From: Phoronis australis
Lineage: Eukaryota; Phoronida; Phoronidae
Length of the DNA stretch: 52,172 nucleotides
Assembly: GCA_002633005.1 (NCBI GenBank)
Contig: NMRA01000381.1
Location: forward strand, 309,057 to 361,228
Direction of reading: 5' to 3'
Part shown: in pieces, positions 25,611 through 39,600 of the stretch
How the letters are laid out: each line of letters starts with the position of its first letter
Position numbering within the stretch: position 1 is the first letter of the stretch
The notes under the pieces: generated by a model
Database searches by the model: none
What the model saw: the letters and a program-made list of their open reading frames with translations, nothing else
Told to the model about the DNA's origin: nothing
Translations under genes and position numbers: made by a program

Positions 25611-27295
25611 TTTCCCAAATAAGCGCAATCTGTTGGTGGCAGTGCAGAAGAGACATCTGGTGGGGAGTGGGGGTTGAATGTTGTTCGTTGAAATATTCGT
25701 ATTTTTTGGTTATTGTGTACAGTCTGAGTTGCCTCCCGTTACTCTTAAAAGGTTGATCAACTATCTCAAATGGTCCAGTTAAATCAGAATTTTTCAAAGT
25801 TTAATCATTCTTGTTTTTGTTTTTTCTGTCATCACCTGGGAGTAATGTAGTCCTAGCTGATCACAGTGAACACCGGCTTCGAAAAAAGACATGTTCTGTG
25901 ATATACAACAATAACACATTCTTTACTTGGTATCATCACAATCCTTAATGTGATAGGGGTACCTTGTGTCATTTACTTTTTTTGGTTTTTGCCAACACCA
26001 ATGAATTCAAAAGCCCTTTCGTGAGTCGTAAATGGTTCCAGTGTTTTCGTTGGTAACGGAAATAAAATAGGGCGCCTATTTCATAATAATAAAAGATGAA
26101 TTCGGTTTTTTCGTCAGTCAGCCTGCTAATCATGGCAAAATGCAGCTTCAGAAGCACGTAATGTTTAAAGAAATCGTCACAACAACGAAAATTGAAATAA
26201 AAGGTGAATGAATGTATACAAGAGGCAGAACTATGTGTACCGGTATATTGCAAGAGCAAATGGACATATAGTGAAGCAAGACTTATTAAATATCGAATGA
26301 CAAAATTTGGCAACGTTGGCAGTGCTAGCATTCACAGCCTTGGTGTATTTAAAATGTTAAAATGGGATTTCCTATTGCATTGATAAATGTATCGAGATTT
26401 TGACATCATCTTATTATTTTAGGGGGATTACTTCAGAAAGAAAAAATACCTTAGTGAACTGAATTTAGTACACAGTACGATGTGGTAACAAACACGTACA
26501 GCTTTTTTACCTTGTACTTCAGGGGATATGTCTAAGCAAGGATGTTTTGCCATTTTCAAAGTAATGATACAGTCATTCCATGCTGGCAATTTGTTTAGTG
26601 AATGCTGAAGAATTTTAATCAAAGAGATGATTTTGTGACGTTTTGAAATCACAGCTCCATAACAAATTTTATGCTACTTTTACCAAGTTAAAAGACCTAT
26701 TTGGTCAAATCGAGCTGTAGTGGAGAGGAGCTTCCCTGGTCGCCTGCTGCAAGTCACGTTTTTGACCTGAGAAAGCCGCTTTGGTACCCACGGTAGAACT
26801 ACGGTCGAAGCCGTCTGTATTTTCCAGAGTTTGTTTATATGCTACCGCGGGTACCAGAGTGGAAGAAACGCCCGAGAAAATTCCATGATGTCATTTGACC
26901 CCATTTGTGATTGGTTTATTCTGGAGGTGTGCTTGAGTGACGTAAAGGTGGCCTGTTCTGACAATCGCTGCGGAGACGGTATTCGGAACTGTAAATTTGA
27001 AATTTGTATCTGTTTGATTGTTGCTTTCTTTCCGATTTCGTGTCTTCTCCAAGTTGCAACTGTTACCTGTGTAATTGGGCGTGTAGACTCGACGTATTGT
27101 GCTGAATATGTTACCGTAGTAGGCCAGAAATTGCGCTTTGTTCGACATTGGATTGCATCAAGTAAATGGCCGATCAGCTGTTCCAGTGACGTCTTCATCG
27201 GCTTGTCCTGTTTAACTTTTTGCGAGGTTGTACGAATACAAACGCACTGGTTACATTTACACCTAATCTCTGGCACTTACCTGGCATTGGTGCTA
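25611..27295. promoter_or_regulatory. Head-to-head intergenic region between MEAF6 and sestrin
   Basis: The two start codons face away from each other over about 1.7 kb, so both promoters should lie here. No TATA box is evident at a definable position. Open frames on both strands (for example 25969-26331 minus and 26842-27276 minus) show no known protein. Confidence 0.5.
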
Positions 27296-27625
27296 ATGGC
27301 TAATGAAGTCGATTTCAACAAATTTCGAGATGAAGATTCGCTACGGTTTTTGCACGGCTTGTCTTGTCGTGACCCGCAAAGCAGAAAACAAGCAATGGAC
27401 GCCATTCAAAATACAATGGATGCTTGGTTAGATGGCTTTGGAAGTCCGAAGGACCACTCCTTAAAGGACTATTCTGGTGAAAATGGCTGTGCAAACGGCT
27501 TTGAATTTGTCGGCGACTTTACCCACCTTGTGAAGGAGCATGTACCAGAGCTACTGAGACTTTCTCAACAATGTCCATTTGCTGATGTGAGAGAGAGTTG
27601 CTTAAAAATTTTGAGCGATCTCAAG
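27296..27625 (+). CDS. Sestrin exon 1
   Basis: [19 protein letters not shown] opens 110 codons that end [20 protein letters not shown] then LSDLK, matching the conserved helix upstream of the GPS-FIPE motif. The start has G at +4 but C at -3. Donor GTAAGA. Confidence 0.88.
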
Positions 27626-30600
27626 GTAAGAGACGGACCAAGTCAAAATGGGTTATTCTGTGTAAACTGTTGACAATTATGATAGGCACATAGTGTATTT
27701 TGTCACAACAGAGTTGAATAGACAATGTCATGTTTACTGTCTTTAGATATATCCCGGGATAATGACTAGACTTTAGAGAGATAAGGTCTAAGGAAACTAA
27801 TGGGATTACATAGAATTATACTGCTTTATTTAACATAGTATGTAGTGACATCATGTGTTAAGGGGAGGAGTCAAGTGATTGGCACAAGTAGATGATCAAA
27901 CTACTATCTAAACGTAAACATCAAGGTGCATTTCTTAACACTCCGGGCCGCAAATGAAACAAAGATGCAGTGAACTAATAACTCACGGAATCCAAGTCTC
28001 TACACTGAGAGTATAAATTATTTATGTAATATCCGGCACACTACAATGTATATAGACACATTAAGTCAGTTGCAACTAGTCTGGACAGCGTTTGATATGT
28101 GTCCTTGTGAGGATATACCCAGGTTTCAAAACCCTGCTCGCCAACTGGGCGAGTGAGCCAGTAAATCTACTCGCCCAGCCCGAAGTTCAGTCACCCAGCG
28201 TCTGTCACCACAAACTTGCTGCCAGTGTCAATAAAAATCATCGTTTTGTGCATTTATGTCACCATCTTTTAGGACTACCGTATTCGCCCTAATAAGCGCC
28301 CAGGTGCGTAGGAAAATTCGTTTCGGAAGGGGAACGCTACTTGTAGCCTTAGATGGTTGAAACTCGGTCTCCAAAATGGGTGAAATCCTATGACAGACTT
28401 TCTACAAAACTGTGGTGCATTGCTATCAAACTTTGTTGTTAAATAACCATCTTTTTTTAAAAAAATGTGCTGAAATCCCAGGGCGAAAACTTGCCGACTG
28501 ATGCGTCACTGCCTCACGATGGTTGATAGGGCAACTTGAATTCTTGAGTAAAAACACAGTTTCGACTCAACAAATTACCTGAAATCCTCTCTAAGTTTTC
28601 TAAATAGCGTCCCTAAGATTTTTAAGTTCCTCTGGAGTCAGGATTAACCGCAAATTAAGTCCAAATCTGGGCTAGATCGCACCCCACAACACCAGAAAAA
28701 TCTGGACGAACACACACGTTGTCACGTGACGTTTGTTTTGAACTTAGTCTGCGCCGAGTGAGCGCGTGCGTGTCATCTGAGCTCATTTGCCAAAGTAGCA
28801 GGCCCACATATATGTAGGCCCTAGTGCACACTTCTTGGCCACGTTGCTCTAACTGGTCACTATAAAAATTTTGATTTGCTGTTTCTACATGTGCAAAGTA
28901 CTGAATCTGGATTCCTCAGAGGGAGAAGATCTGTGCGGGAAAGATAAAATACATTCCCATTGACAAGTACACTGCGTCCGTTCTGAAGGGCCTGACTGTA
29001 GTGGGACACCTTCCTCACAAGATCAGCAAAACTTAATATGCATTATTTTTCACAGCACTGCGGAAGTTTGAAGTGTATAGCCATGGCTAAATACCGACAG
29101 CAGCGAGGCTCGTGGTCTAGAAATTCCACGCACATTGATTTTTCAAGACTGTCGGATATTGTTGATAAATTGAAGACATTACTGTAGAATTTTAGAACTG
29201 TAGCTAAGGTATTTGTCACATATGTACACGTTCATGGACTGGGCGTTTATTTTAGTGAAATCTGAAAACAAGTGGGGGAGCTTATAGAGGCATGGGCGCT
29301 TATTAGGACGAATGTTGTTTTTTATAAAATACTTTTGGCTAAAATGACATTGTACATTACAATAAGAAATCAGTTCCAAGAAATATGATATTTCACTTGC
29401 TGTGAGAACGTGGACCGGTCTTCCGCATTTCCCCCCTTTCTTCGTTTCGGACTAGTCCGCAAATTCCTTTGTGCACTACCACACACCGTGATGTTTTGTC
29501 TAGACGAATCGCAGAACGGGTGACATCTACTGAATCTGTAGGATCGCATTGTGCCCCCAGAGATATTTTACTGCCAGAGCATCGACACGCTGACCAAACT
29601 GAACCTTAAATTCATGATAAAAACAGCACAAAAAGGAGAAAATTTATATTCATGTTCATCTACGAAACAATATAGTGCTTTTGCACTCTGAAAATTCGCT
29701 CGGCACCTGGGCAACCGGCAAGTCAACTTCTACTCGCCCAGCACCATTTTTACTCGCTTTGGCGACTGGATGAGTGGCTAAGTATATCCCTGCCTTGCCT
29801 TGTCTGTCGCCTTAGTACATACGCGCTCGATTGTAAATTTCCACCGTACATTCAGGTTTCCCTAACGCCCCATTCAACATAAATTTCCAACAGAAGTAGT
29901 TTATGTACTAGATGAGCCGTGGTGGCATGTTTCACCTGTAAGGTAATGGAATGCACGGCACTGTCATTGATGCGGTGAAGCTGTTATATGACTGCCAAGG
30001 GGAAAGCGATGCATTTAAGGTTGTCGTCTTGTACAAGGACGACATTACTGACATTGATTTTGATAGCGTGTGTGCTGTGATGTTGTTTTGTTGCATGATG
30101 TTGGTGCAGTATGGGTAGATAGTCCTGTTACCATTGTTGCCAAAATTTGAAAATACACTGTTCAAGTATCTCGCACGTTTCTGCGGTTGTGACATTGGTG
30201 GTGTAAAATCTGAACTGATAAGTTCATTGTCATCCATGAATTTCTGTGGCAGTGGTATGGTTATCAGTATGGCCATAAAACAAATAAGCTGATGTCAACA
30301 GTTGATTAATGTCATTACTGCTGAGTTACCTTAAGGCCTGTCATTCAATACAGTGTTAACTTCACTCACAATTGTAAACAGTTTGTTAGAGCCTATGCTT
30401 GCATATCCCAAGATTTTCTGAGGCACATTTTTTTCAGTTCGATTAGGCATTCGTAAGAACAACCGAACCATGGTGCATTTTGCTTAATGACCATTTTACA
30501 CTGTGCGAGGAAAGAAAGTTACAAACGTTCACATTTTTTATAATTTCATTGAAGACACTGCTTTGATCACAGCAGTGCAATAAAAATCCAATCAACATCA

Positions 30601-33600
30601 GTAGGTAACATCAAAGTCGTGTCGTCAATGAAATATGTATCCAAGAAGATTACTGCCAAATTATAGTGATTGTTTATAATTGTATGTAAGTCGTGAGCCG
30701 CAGCAACAAACATAGACCTGTTTTCTGAGATCATTTGGCTTGGTAATGATCAATGGCTCGTAAATCTTCAGAATTCTCGCAAAAATACTGTCATAGTCAG
30801 ATTTGAAACACTTAGCAAAACATTAGGCACTGTCGTTGAGGCATGGTAACCATGTGGTTGAATTGGTGGTGTCTGGGAGGGTCTTTTCCCTCAAACAAAA
30901 AGTTGCCTTTCAGAAGGTTCAGGCACCTTTCCCCACAGATTAGAGAGGGTGGTACTGTAGTGTGATACTGATACTGCTAATTAGATACCAGTGTTCTTTT
31001 GAAACTAGCAACTACTCAGTGTAGAAAGCATTTGAATAACATGAAATGTTGTTTTCAGTTTCTTACATAAGAACTGCATATTATATAAAGACACTTTTTG
31101 TGTCTGTTGGTTCCTGTTTGGTGTCATATGTCAAAAACTGAATATCCAGTATCTACTGTGGTACTGAGAACTTGTTTTGATATTTTTGATCACCAGCTCA
31201 AGGAATCAGTATAGTATTGGTACCAGTGGTATTTGTCACATGGTTATTGTGTTGTCTTTCTTATGCTGAATAGTAACAAATTAGTGATGACAGTGGGAGA
31301 GAATAATTAGTTAACTTAATGACTATAAGTGGGAAAGAGTGTGACAACAATCAGGGTTGATGTATGATTTGGTCAAAACGATTTTGGTAGACCAAGGTTC
31401 ACAAATTCCACAATCTCATTTCAGTTATTGTTTCCAAAGCTGATTTTTTTGCTTTGCCGAATGATTTTCAGATCATTAATATGCTTATAATTAGAAATTT
31501 TTCGGAAACTGTGTTCCTTTGTTTTCAAAGAACTGTTTGATTGCCTTTACATTTTAAATGTTTTGCTGTACTAGTTCATGTAGTTACTCCTTTTTATACT
31601 AAAAGAATAATTAGTCCAAAGCTAGATTCTTGAATCATCAAAGCAAGTTTAACATCTGTTTTAAAACTTCTTTTTGGTGTCACAGCCCAAAGACATTGTT
31701 TTAATAAAATCATTTGGTGTCGGAAAGTTGGAGACACCAGTGTTTTCATCTTTAAGGTAAAATTACCAATCTTGTGGGATAATTTACTGTTAAGATCATG
31801 TTAAATTTTTGGCTTGGTGTAAACTGGTCTAATAGAACTTGTTCAAAACAATCCCTTTAGATTGCCTGATGTATTGCATAATTTGTAGTTGTACCAAAAC
31901 GTGCACGCCACTTCCATGAAAAATATCTGTTTTCACTTGCAGAGCTTACATTATCGAAACCAATAATTATTTGGAGAGTACCATTTTTAATACACAGACA
32001 TTTTTGTTGTTACTTCCTAATGTAGAGAAAAAAAAATTATAAGTGCTTAGAACTCTGAACAGTTCTCTTGTGATAAAACTGTCTATTTCAGTGTACTAGC
32101 TAAATCTTCAAACTAATTAGCACACAGCATATACAAAATCAGCATTTTCCACAAAAAAAATTCAAACTGATCATGTTTACAACCCCTTTGAAAACTTAAA
32201 CAGTGTACAAAATGAAAAATCAATTGTGTTGCAGGCTATTTAAACAGGTCATGGAAAACCTTGAAAACATACTTCAGGTTTTGCATGTGTTTATTTTTTA
32301 AGGGTGGTAGATATATACATATTACATACCGTATTCACCCTAATAAGCACCCAGGGCACTTAGAAAAATTCCTTTCAGTTGGACGCTTATTGTAGTCTAA
32401 GACGGCTGAAACCCGGTCTCCGAAACGGGTGAATTCGTAAGCTAGGATTCATCAAATTTACGCTTTGTGATGTATCTGTAACCTATGACAGGCTTTCTAC
32501 AAAATTGTGGTGCATTGCTATTACACTTTGTTGTTAAATTACAATCATTTTTCGGAAAGTTGTGCTGAAATCCCAGGGCGAAAACTCGCCAAATGATGTG
32601 TCGCTGCTTCGCGATTGTCGATAGGGCAACGTGAATTCTTGAATAAAAATAGTTTCGACTCAACAAATTACCTGAAGTCCTCCTTAAGTTTTCAAACTAG
32701 CATCTCCGTGAGTTGGTATTAACTGCAGATTACGTCCAAACCTGCGCTAGATCGTACCCCGCAACACGACAAAAACTCAGGACGAATACACACGTTGTTG
32801 TCACGTGACGTTTGTTTTGAAGTTCGTCTGGTTTGCGTGTGTGTGAGTGAGCGAGTGCGTTCGTGTCACCAGAGTTCATTTGCCAGAATAAATGTAATGT
32901 AACGACCTATAGGTGTGCATTGTAACTAAAGAAATCAACACAAGTAGTAAAGCAGAAGTGCTTTATTTAGCACTTGATGGTCTCATCTGCTAAAAAACGT
33001 TTGAGAATTGTCTCGGTAAGGCCAATATCACATGCCCGCACCCAGGGGGGGGGGCTTGGGGGGGAGGCCCCCCTCCATTTGGCGAAGTGGGCAGAAAGGT
33101 CCGCCTCTGAGAGACAAAAAGTCCGAGAAAATGAGGCATAAGTCCATTAACATGCACAATGGCGCAATTCACAGTGGTGCTTCCGTTTTTTTATTAGTCC
33201 TCCCGCTTTTTTTGTTACCAAAAGGTCAGGAGTTCGAGCCCCCCCATATTGAAGGCTGGGTGTGTGCATGTATCAAATGTCATTTAGTCGCTGGGTAACT
33301 GGATGCCTGATAGTCTAACAGTTATTTTCTGAAAGATTCGGGATGTAAGGGTGTGAAAGTGTGGGTCATTTTGACTTTAAAAACAGCAATTATGATTAAT
33401 TTAATAATTTGTCTTAAAAATCTCTCAACAGTTTTTTACGGTGTTAGAAACATTCGGAAATTAGTGCCAATATTTAGTTCTTGCCGATGGTATGCTACCT
33501 GTTTCATGAATAGATAGTTCCCGATGACGATACATGTATTTAGCGCACGGTTCCTGGCCACATGCTTTTAAGTTTGGATTCCTGTTGAGGGAGAAGATCT

Positions 33601-36600
33601 GTACGGAAAGATACATTACAATCCCGTTGACAAGTATGCTGTGTCTGTTCTGGAAGGCCAGACCACGTTTGCAAGATCAGTAAAACTTAAGCATGGCGGA
33701 AGTTTGAAGAGTATAGTCATGGCTAAATACCAACATAGCAGTGAGGCTCGTGGTCTACAAATTCCGCGCACAATGATTTTTTTCAGGATAAATTGAAAAG
33801 GTTACTGTAGAATTTTAGAACTGTAGGTAAAGCATTTTTCACATGTACACGGTATTCATGGACTGGGCGCTTATTTTAACAAAGTCTGAAAATGCGTGGG
33901 GAACGCTTATAGGGGCATGGGTGCTTATTAATGCGAATACGTTATATGTTTATTTGAATAAATCGTGGGAGATTCCTGAAAGGTTTCTTTAGGATTGCTA
34001 AAAGCCAGGAAGCACTATGAATAAAGTATCAGAACATACTGCAGTAAATAACATGCACAAATTAACGATAAAGAAACTAAAAATAGTAACTAAGTACTTA
34101 CATGACTAATGAGATATATCTACGTAGTATCATCAAAATGTGTATAAAGTAAATGTACATACATAGAGAATAACGAAGTACTAAGTAGTACAAAACTATA
34201 GGATGTAATTTACTGTTGAAGTACTGGATAAAACTTAGAGCAAAAGAAGGAAGAAATCTATTAACCTAATCATGTTTGGCAATACTCGATTAGCAATTTT
34301 AATTTTTCTGGGGAAAATCGGAACTCTGTTGACCCCTAGAGTCTCAAATCAATAGGTCAGTGTAGAGGCAGCTGGTGTGTTGTGGTTTTATCCACAAGCT
34401 GTTGTTTCTGGTCAGCTGTTATTTGCTATCCATTAGAATGCAGAATGTCTTATATACAGGGCTTGGAATTTTCCGCGGGAACGTAGATTTCCGCTTTTTT
34501 CAAATGTGCCTTCCGCTTTTTTTATAATAGTTCCGCGTAAAAAAATCGGATTTGATATAAAATTTCCGCGGCAAATTCCTTTCTTACCGCGGCGTTGCAG
34601 ACGACGTTCACCTCGAAAAGCGGAAGTTGCCCTTTATGTTTCGGAGGAACGTAAATTGTCAACATTGCCGGGGCATCTGGGACAGCGTGGTGGGATTTTC
34701 AATGACGTCTCGTGTTATTGTTAAGCGCGGCGACAAATACTACCGCTCTGCAGCCAAAAATGTGTGGGTTGGGAGTGGACGGGCGAGCTAAAAGGACATA
34801 GCACTGATGGTGGTAACGTTTTTTTTTTTTTTCATTTTAGTCCTCCCGATTTTTGTCGGGGAAAGGTTCACATTGAGATTTGGGCCGTAAAAAATTTCCG
34901 CGTTTTTTGTCATTGGTCATTCCAAGCTATAGTCCCATTTAGACATCAACTTTTGGCCCGGTGCAACTGACACGGAGCAAATTGATCGGTGTCAAGCAGC
35001 CGTTTACGCACACAACTCACTAACTGTGGCCGGAAGTTGATAGGCAGGAGAGTGGAACACACATGTGCAGGTTTACAAATGGTGGGAGTTGCAGAGACAG
35101 AGAACCTGCATGTAGGTCATTGCACAAGCGCAGTAGAGGTGATCCTTTCTGCCTTGCCCCAGTTTTGTGTTTAGATATATAATTGACACGGAACATGATG
35201 ATCGAGCACAAATTGCTCTACCTCACAAACGGGTGGCAAAAGTTGTCACAGCGGTGTCAATTTGCTTTAGGTCAGTCCTGTTTACACATATGCACTAGAA
35301 GCTTAGAACATCTTGTTGGGTGTCAGCTGATCGTTGTCAACTTTTGTTGTAAACGGCACTTATGGGAAGACAAAATTTAAATTGGAAATATCCATACAAG
35401 TCAAATGGACCAGTTGGTCTAAGCTATGTGCCTCAATGAAAATGTTTGAGAACAAACAGGTTGAAGCATTCTCTAAAACAATTGTTGTAAATAAGTGAAT
35501 AATTGCCATAGGTTGTTTGTGTATCAACTCTTAACTGTATCTGACACATGTGGAGAGTTGTTTTGATGTTTAATTAAATGATGTTTTTTTCAACAGTTGT
35601 TCAAGGGCTTTTAATGCTTGGTGTCATCTCCCCAATCATATCAACTTCTCCTTCACCTGACCTCAGATTTCTGGGTTAAGGATCAGCGACTGACTTATAA
35701 ACAAAAACAGTGAGCTAACTATGCACAAGTACAACAGACCTGAGCTGACCAGTGTGTCAGGTCTTGAGTACAGAAGTAGGTCAGCCATTGAACTCCAGTA
35801 ATCTAATCCCCAGTTTGCAATTTGTCATTCAAAGGCAACAACACTTTCTAAATTTGAGGATTGGCCAGACAGATTCCTTGTTGGACAAAGTGTCCATTAA
35901 ATTGACTTTTCTTTCAAAGAAGGCATTGTTGGCCTAACAGGACCAGGCTTGCCTAAGAAGAATGACTCCATGACCCAGACCCTGATGCACACATGTTTGC
36001 TGACTCTCTGCCTGCCTGTTGATCAGTCAGTGTCTCAAGTTGAAAAAGCTTGATCTATTTCCATTGTTAGTGCTTGACCAGTGTCCCCACACAATGTGTG
36101 CCTTCTGTTTGCACTGCTGGTCACAATCTGTAAGTATTTTGGACATTCAAGCTGTCACAAATGCTTTCTTTGATTCCAAGTTTGGATTGATATAGTACTT
36201 AATTGTTGTTGTGTTACAATGTTGGTTCTTTTTTAATTTTTATGATTTACCGATAATACATCATGTCTCTTACAATGGTGCTTTTGTTTTCGTAGGAACG
36301 AGGGATCAAGATGCCTAGGAGCCTTAGGTGTGGTCCAAGTAATTTTATCCCGGAGTCTGAGGTAAGAAATGTTAATGCAAACTTCAGTTTGCTCATGAAA
36401 AAATAAAATATTACTTTTTAACAAAACCTGGGCTTTGTTTTTCATTGGGCCACATAAATTTAGGTTATTTGTTGTAGTAAACCCCCCCCCCCTGCAAGTA
36501 CAACGCTCAAGCAAACTATGTCTCGCAAGCATGTGTTTCCTTTTGAAAGCCCACATACTTGGCCCCACCTTGTTGTTTTGTTTTTTTTTAGTTAAATGCC

Positions 36601-39600
36601 CTGTTTACCTGGATGAATACGGAACTTGATTATCAGTCTGAAAACTTTGCACATCTTGATGTTCTCAGAAAGTATGGTAAAAATTCTCCAGTTTTGGGCA
36701 GTGAAAAGTTAATTGTTTTGCTCATTGTTAGTACCAAATTTTAGGAATAGGCAATATTGACATTCCCAAATTCAAGAATTTCATTCAATGACAAATGATC
36801 ATTCTCTTGGATGTTGGAAAGCTGTGTCAGCAGCTTGACCATTTTGTGAACTACTCAGTCTATTTTGTGAACTGCCCAGTCTATTTTGTGAACTACCCAG
36901 TCTATTTTGTGAACTGCCCAGTCTATTTTCAGACTGTCGATACGAAAATGGAGTGTCCGAAATTTGTGAAATATGATGAACGCCAAAATCGACTGTGTCC
37001 CAATTTTCAAATAAAAGAAAATTCAAATTTCTGCTTGAATTTGGTTGTTCTAAATTTTAGAGATTGTCCCAAACTGGACAATTTTAACCTAAGTATAGTT
37101 TGTGCTCTCTGAAGTGCCATCCACATACAGACAGGGCGACAACTTCTGCCCTATCTTAGTTATCGGTTATGTGTGTGTGGACGCTCCACTCAAAAGTGGG
37201 GTAAGTTGCACTAGTGCAAGTTGTTCTAGGGTAGGCTGTGTGTGGATGGGACTTATATAGTTCCTCCCTGAACATCAGTTACCAAGCATTCAATATATTG
37301 TATCACAATCCCTCAGACTTGCTGCATGTACCAGTATATTGCAAGTGACATATCATGCTATAACCATGTAATTTGAATTTCCAATGGATGTTTCAATACT
37401 AAGGTCTGTTCACAACAAAACCCTCTGTGGGAAATAGAGATGAATAAAGTCAGTTAATATGTAATTGTTAATGAAAGTTGCCAAGCTGGTAGATGTAGGC
37501 ACAGATTGTATTCGTGGTATACTTGTCTGCTTTTCTACGAGTTATTTTTACAAAATTTTTGCTCGTTGCTGTACCTATTTAATTATTGAAATGGGATCCG
37601 AGATGGTACATGCAACACAGATTCTGTTCATCAGTTGGTGCCGTAGTTTCTGTTTTGTGGTTCTGCTTTTCTTTGAGATATTTATAGAAAATTTTTGCCT
37701 GTAGCCTTAAATGTTTAATTATTGAAATGGCCAGACTCGTAGGTGCTCTTCGCCCATAGTTGTCTCCCTGGATTGATGGCACTGTCAATCCCTGTCCACA
37801 CACTAGTTTTCCATAATACGACTTGGTAAACAAGTTGATTATTGTCTACATGTGATTATTAATGACTTCTCATACCAATTTTTAGCTGGAAAAGTCATGT
37901 TGGAGCTACATGTCTGTCACATATAAAACTATATACTAAAAACCCAAGTATGTAGACAAGGTTTTGAAGTGATTCCGGGGTAAAATATACAAGGGAAGTA
38001 ATTGATGGATGTTCATCCTTTTCAGGTTGTTCCAATCTTTGAAAATCCTAAGGAAGACTATCTGCATGCTCAAGTAAGTGTTCAGAGATTGTGTTATGAG
38101 TGGTGTGCTAGTATTAGAGATTGGTTTTCTTAGCAGTGTCTATGAATTGTCTGTGTGTCCTGTTAAGTAGGAATAGCTTGTATTTGTGGCACGAGTGCAA
38201 TTTGATAAGATTGTTTTTAACCAGTAAGTTGCATGACATGCCCACAGGGGTTTGTGCTGTGTTCACACGGTAACTTTGGGATGGTGCAAATTATCATGGC
38301 TTAGTATGATGCATCAGCTCTGGCTTTCAGGTTATCTCAAACCTTATATAGTGGACTCTATTCTAACTCCTATATAAAAAACTAAGCCTTGTCGACTAGT
38401 AAAAATATATGTTTTCTGAAAGGAAAAAGACCAAGGAATGTGAAAATATGTTTTGTATTTATGTATTATTATTATTATGTTAACACCTGTTTTAAATCAA
38501 AATTTCATTTTTAAGAGGTGACTCGTAGCATTCGTTCTCAATCATCATTCGCATATAGATGCACAACTCCCTTGGGATTAAAACTACATTTTGTCTTTGT
38601 TATCCCCGACACCGTTCTATCATAAATTCACCTCGTTGACTCAATATTAAGGCGACTAAGTGAATGAAAGGACTGAGGGTACATACGAAGCTGCGGGCTC
38701 TGTACCTGGCGGGAGATTGGATTTGAGTGACAGCCCTGTAACCTTTGACCTCAGATAAGTAGTAAACAAATATCCACGTGGTTGTGCGGTTCCAAGGTGT
38801 GTAAAAATCGCCAATTTTTGTGAATTAGGTTTGAGATAACCTTAAGGTCTTTATGGCCACTTCATAAACCCTGATGAGGCACTTTGCTTATGTGCAATTT
38901 GATAGTCCTTATTCGTGGGAGGTTCATTTTGATGCAAATCTTCGTAAATCATTCTTGCCATTTGTCAGCATCAGGTAACCTCGCAGATAACTTGCATGTG
39001 TGTTACCTGATTCATAGTTTGCATTTTTGGGGGTGAGATTCAACTACAGCATAATCACACGAAGTGTGATTTGCGATTCTTTTTGCAAAGGATTTGCCAA
39101 TCGGTCTGTTTGTTGAAATGATGCATTTAGAGGGTCACTTTCAATCTTTTGTTTATGGATGATGGTTGTTTAGTTGTTCTTGCACCAATAGCGGTGTTGC
39201 AGTTATCCCATGTTTAATTATGGTGAGTTCAAATAACAAGTGGTGTTATCTTTCATGTTTGTAAAGATGTCATGTTATCTATGATGTTACTGGATGTTCA
39301 GGAGCTGACAAGCATCCCACAATGCATTTGAAAAACTGTGTCATAGATGAAGTGCAGTTATGTCTTTGTTTCTGCCATGACACCAGTTGGTTTTTAGGGG
39401 GCAACGACATGATTAGGGCCAACATTGTACACCTCTGAAACACTGCAATGTTTAGAATTCTATTAATGGTTGGTGTGGGTTGCATGTCAAAGGAGGTGTC
39501 AGAAACCATGAATTCTCTGCCATAATTCAACATTCCTATTCACAGAATTAAAACACCCCATCTTTAATGTGCTTGTGGGTGACTTCACCAACTTTGCAGC

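Noticed and set aside
25969-26331. 120-codon minus-strand open frame between MEAF6 and sestrin
   Set aside because: Low-complexity, Leu/Phe/Tyr-rich, no known family; upstream of the MEAF6 start.
26842-27276. 144-codon minus-strand open frame
   Set aside because: Opposite the sestrin 5' region, without recognisable family or splice context; likely chance.
33228-33250. tRNA B-box-like GAGTTCGAGCCCCC
   Set aside because: No A box or cloverleaf could be drawn upstream, and it lies within the insert of transposon copy 3.
36795-37112. Overlapping open frames with VYFVNCP repeats
   Set aside because: Caused by a 21-bp tandem repeat whose length is a multiple of three.
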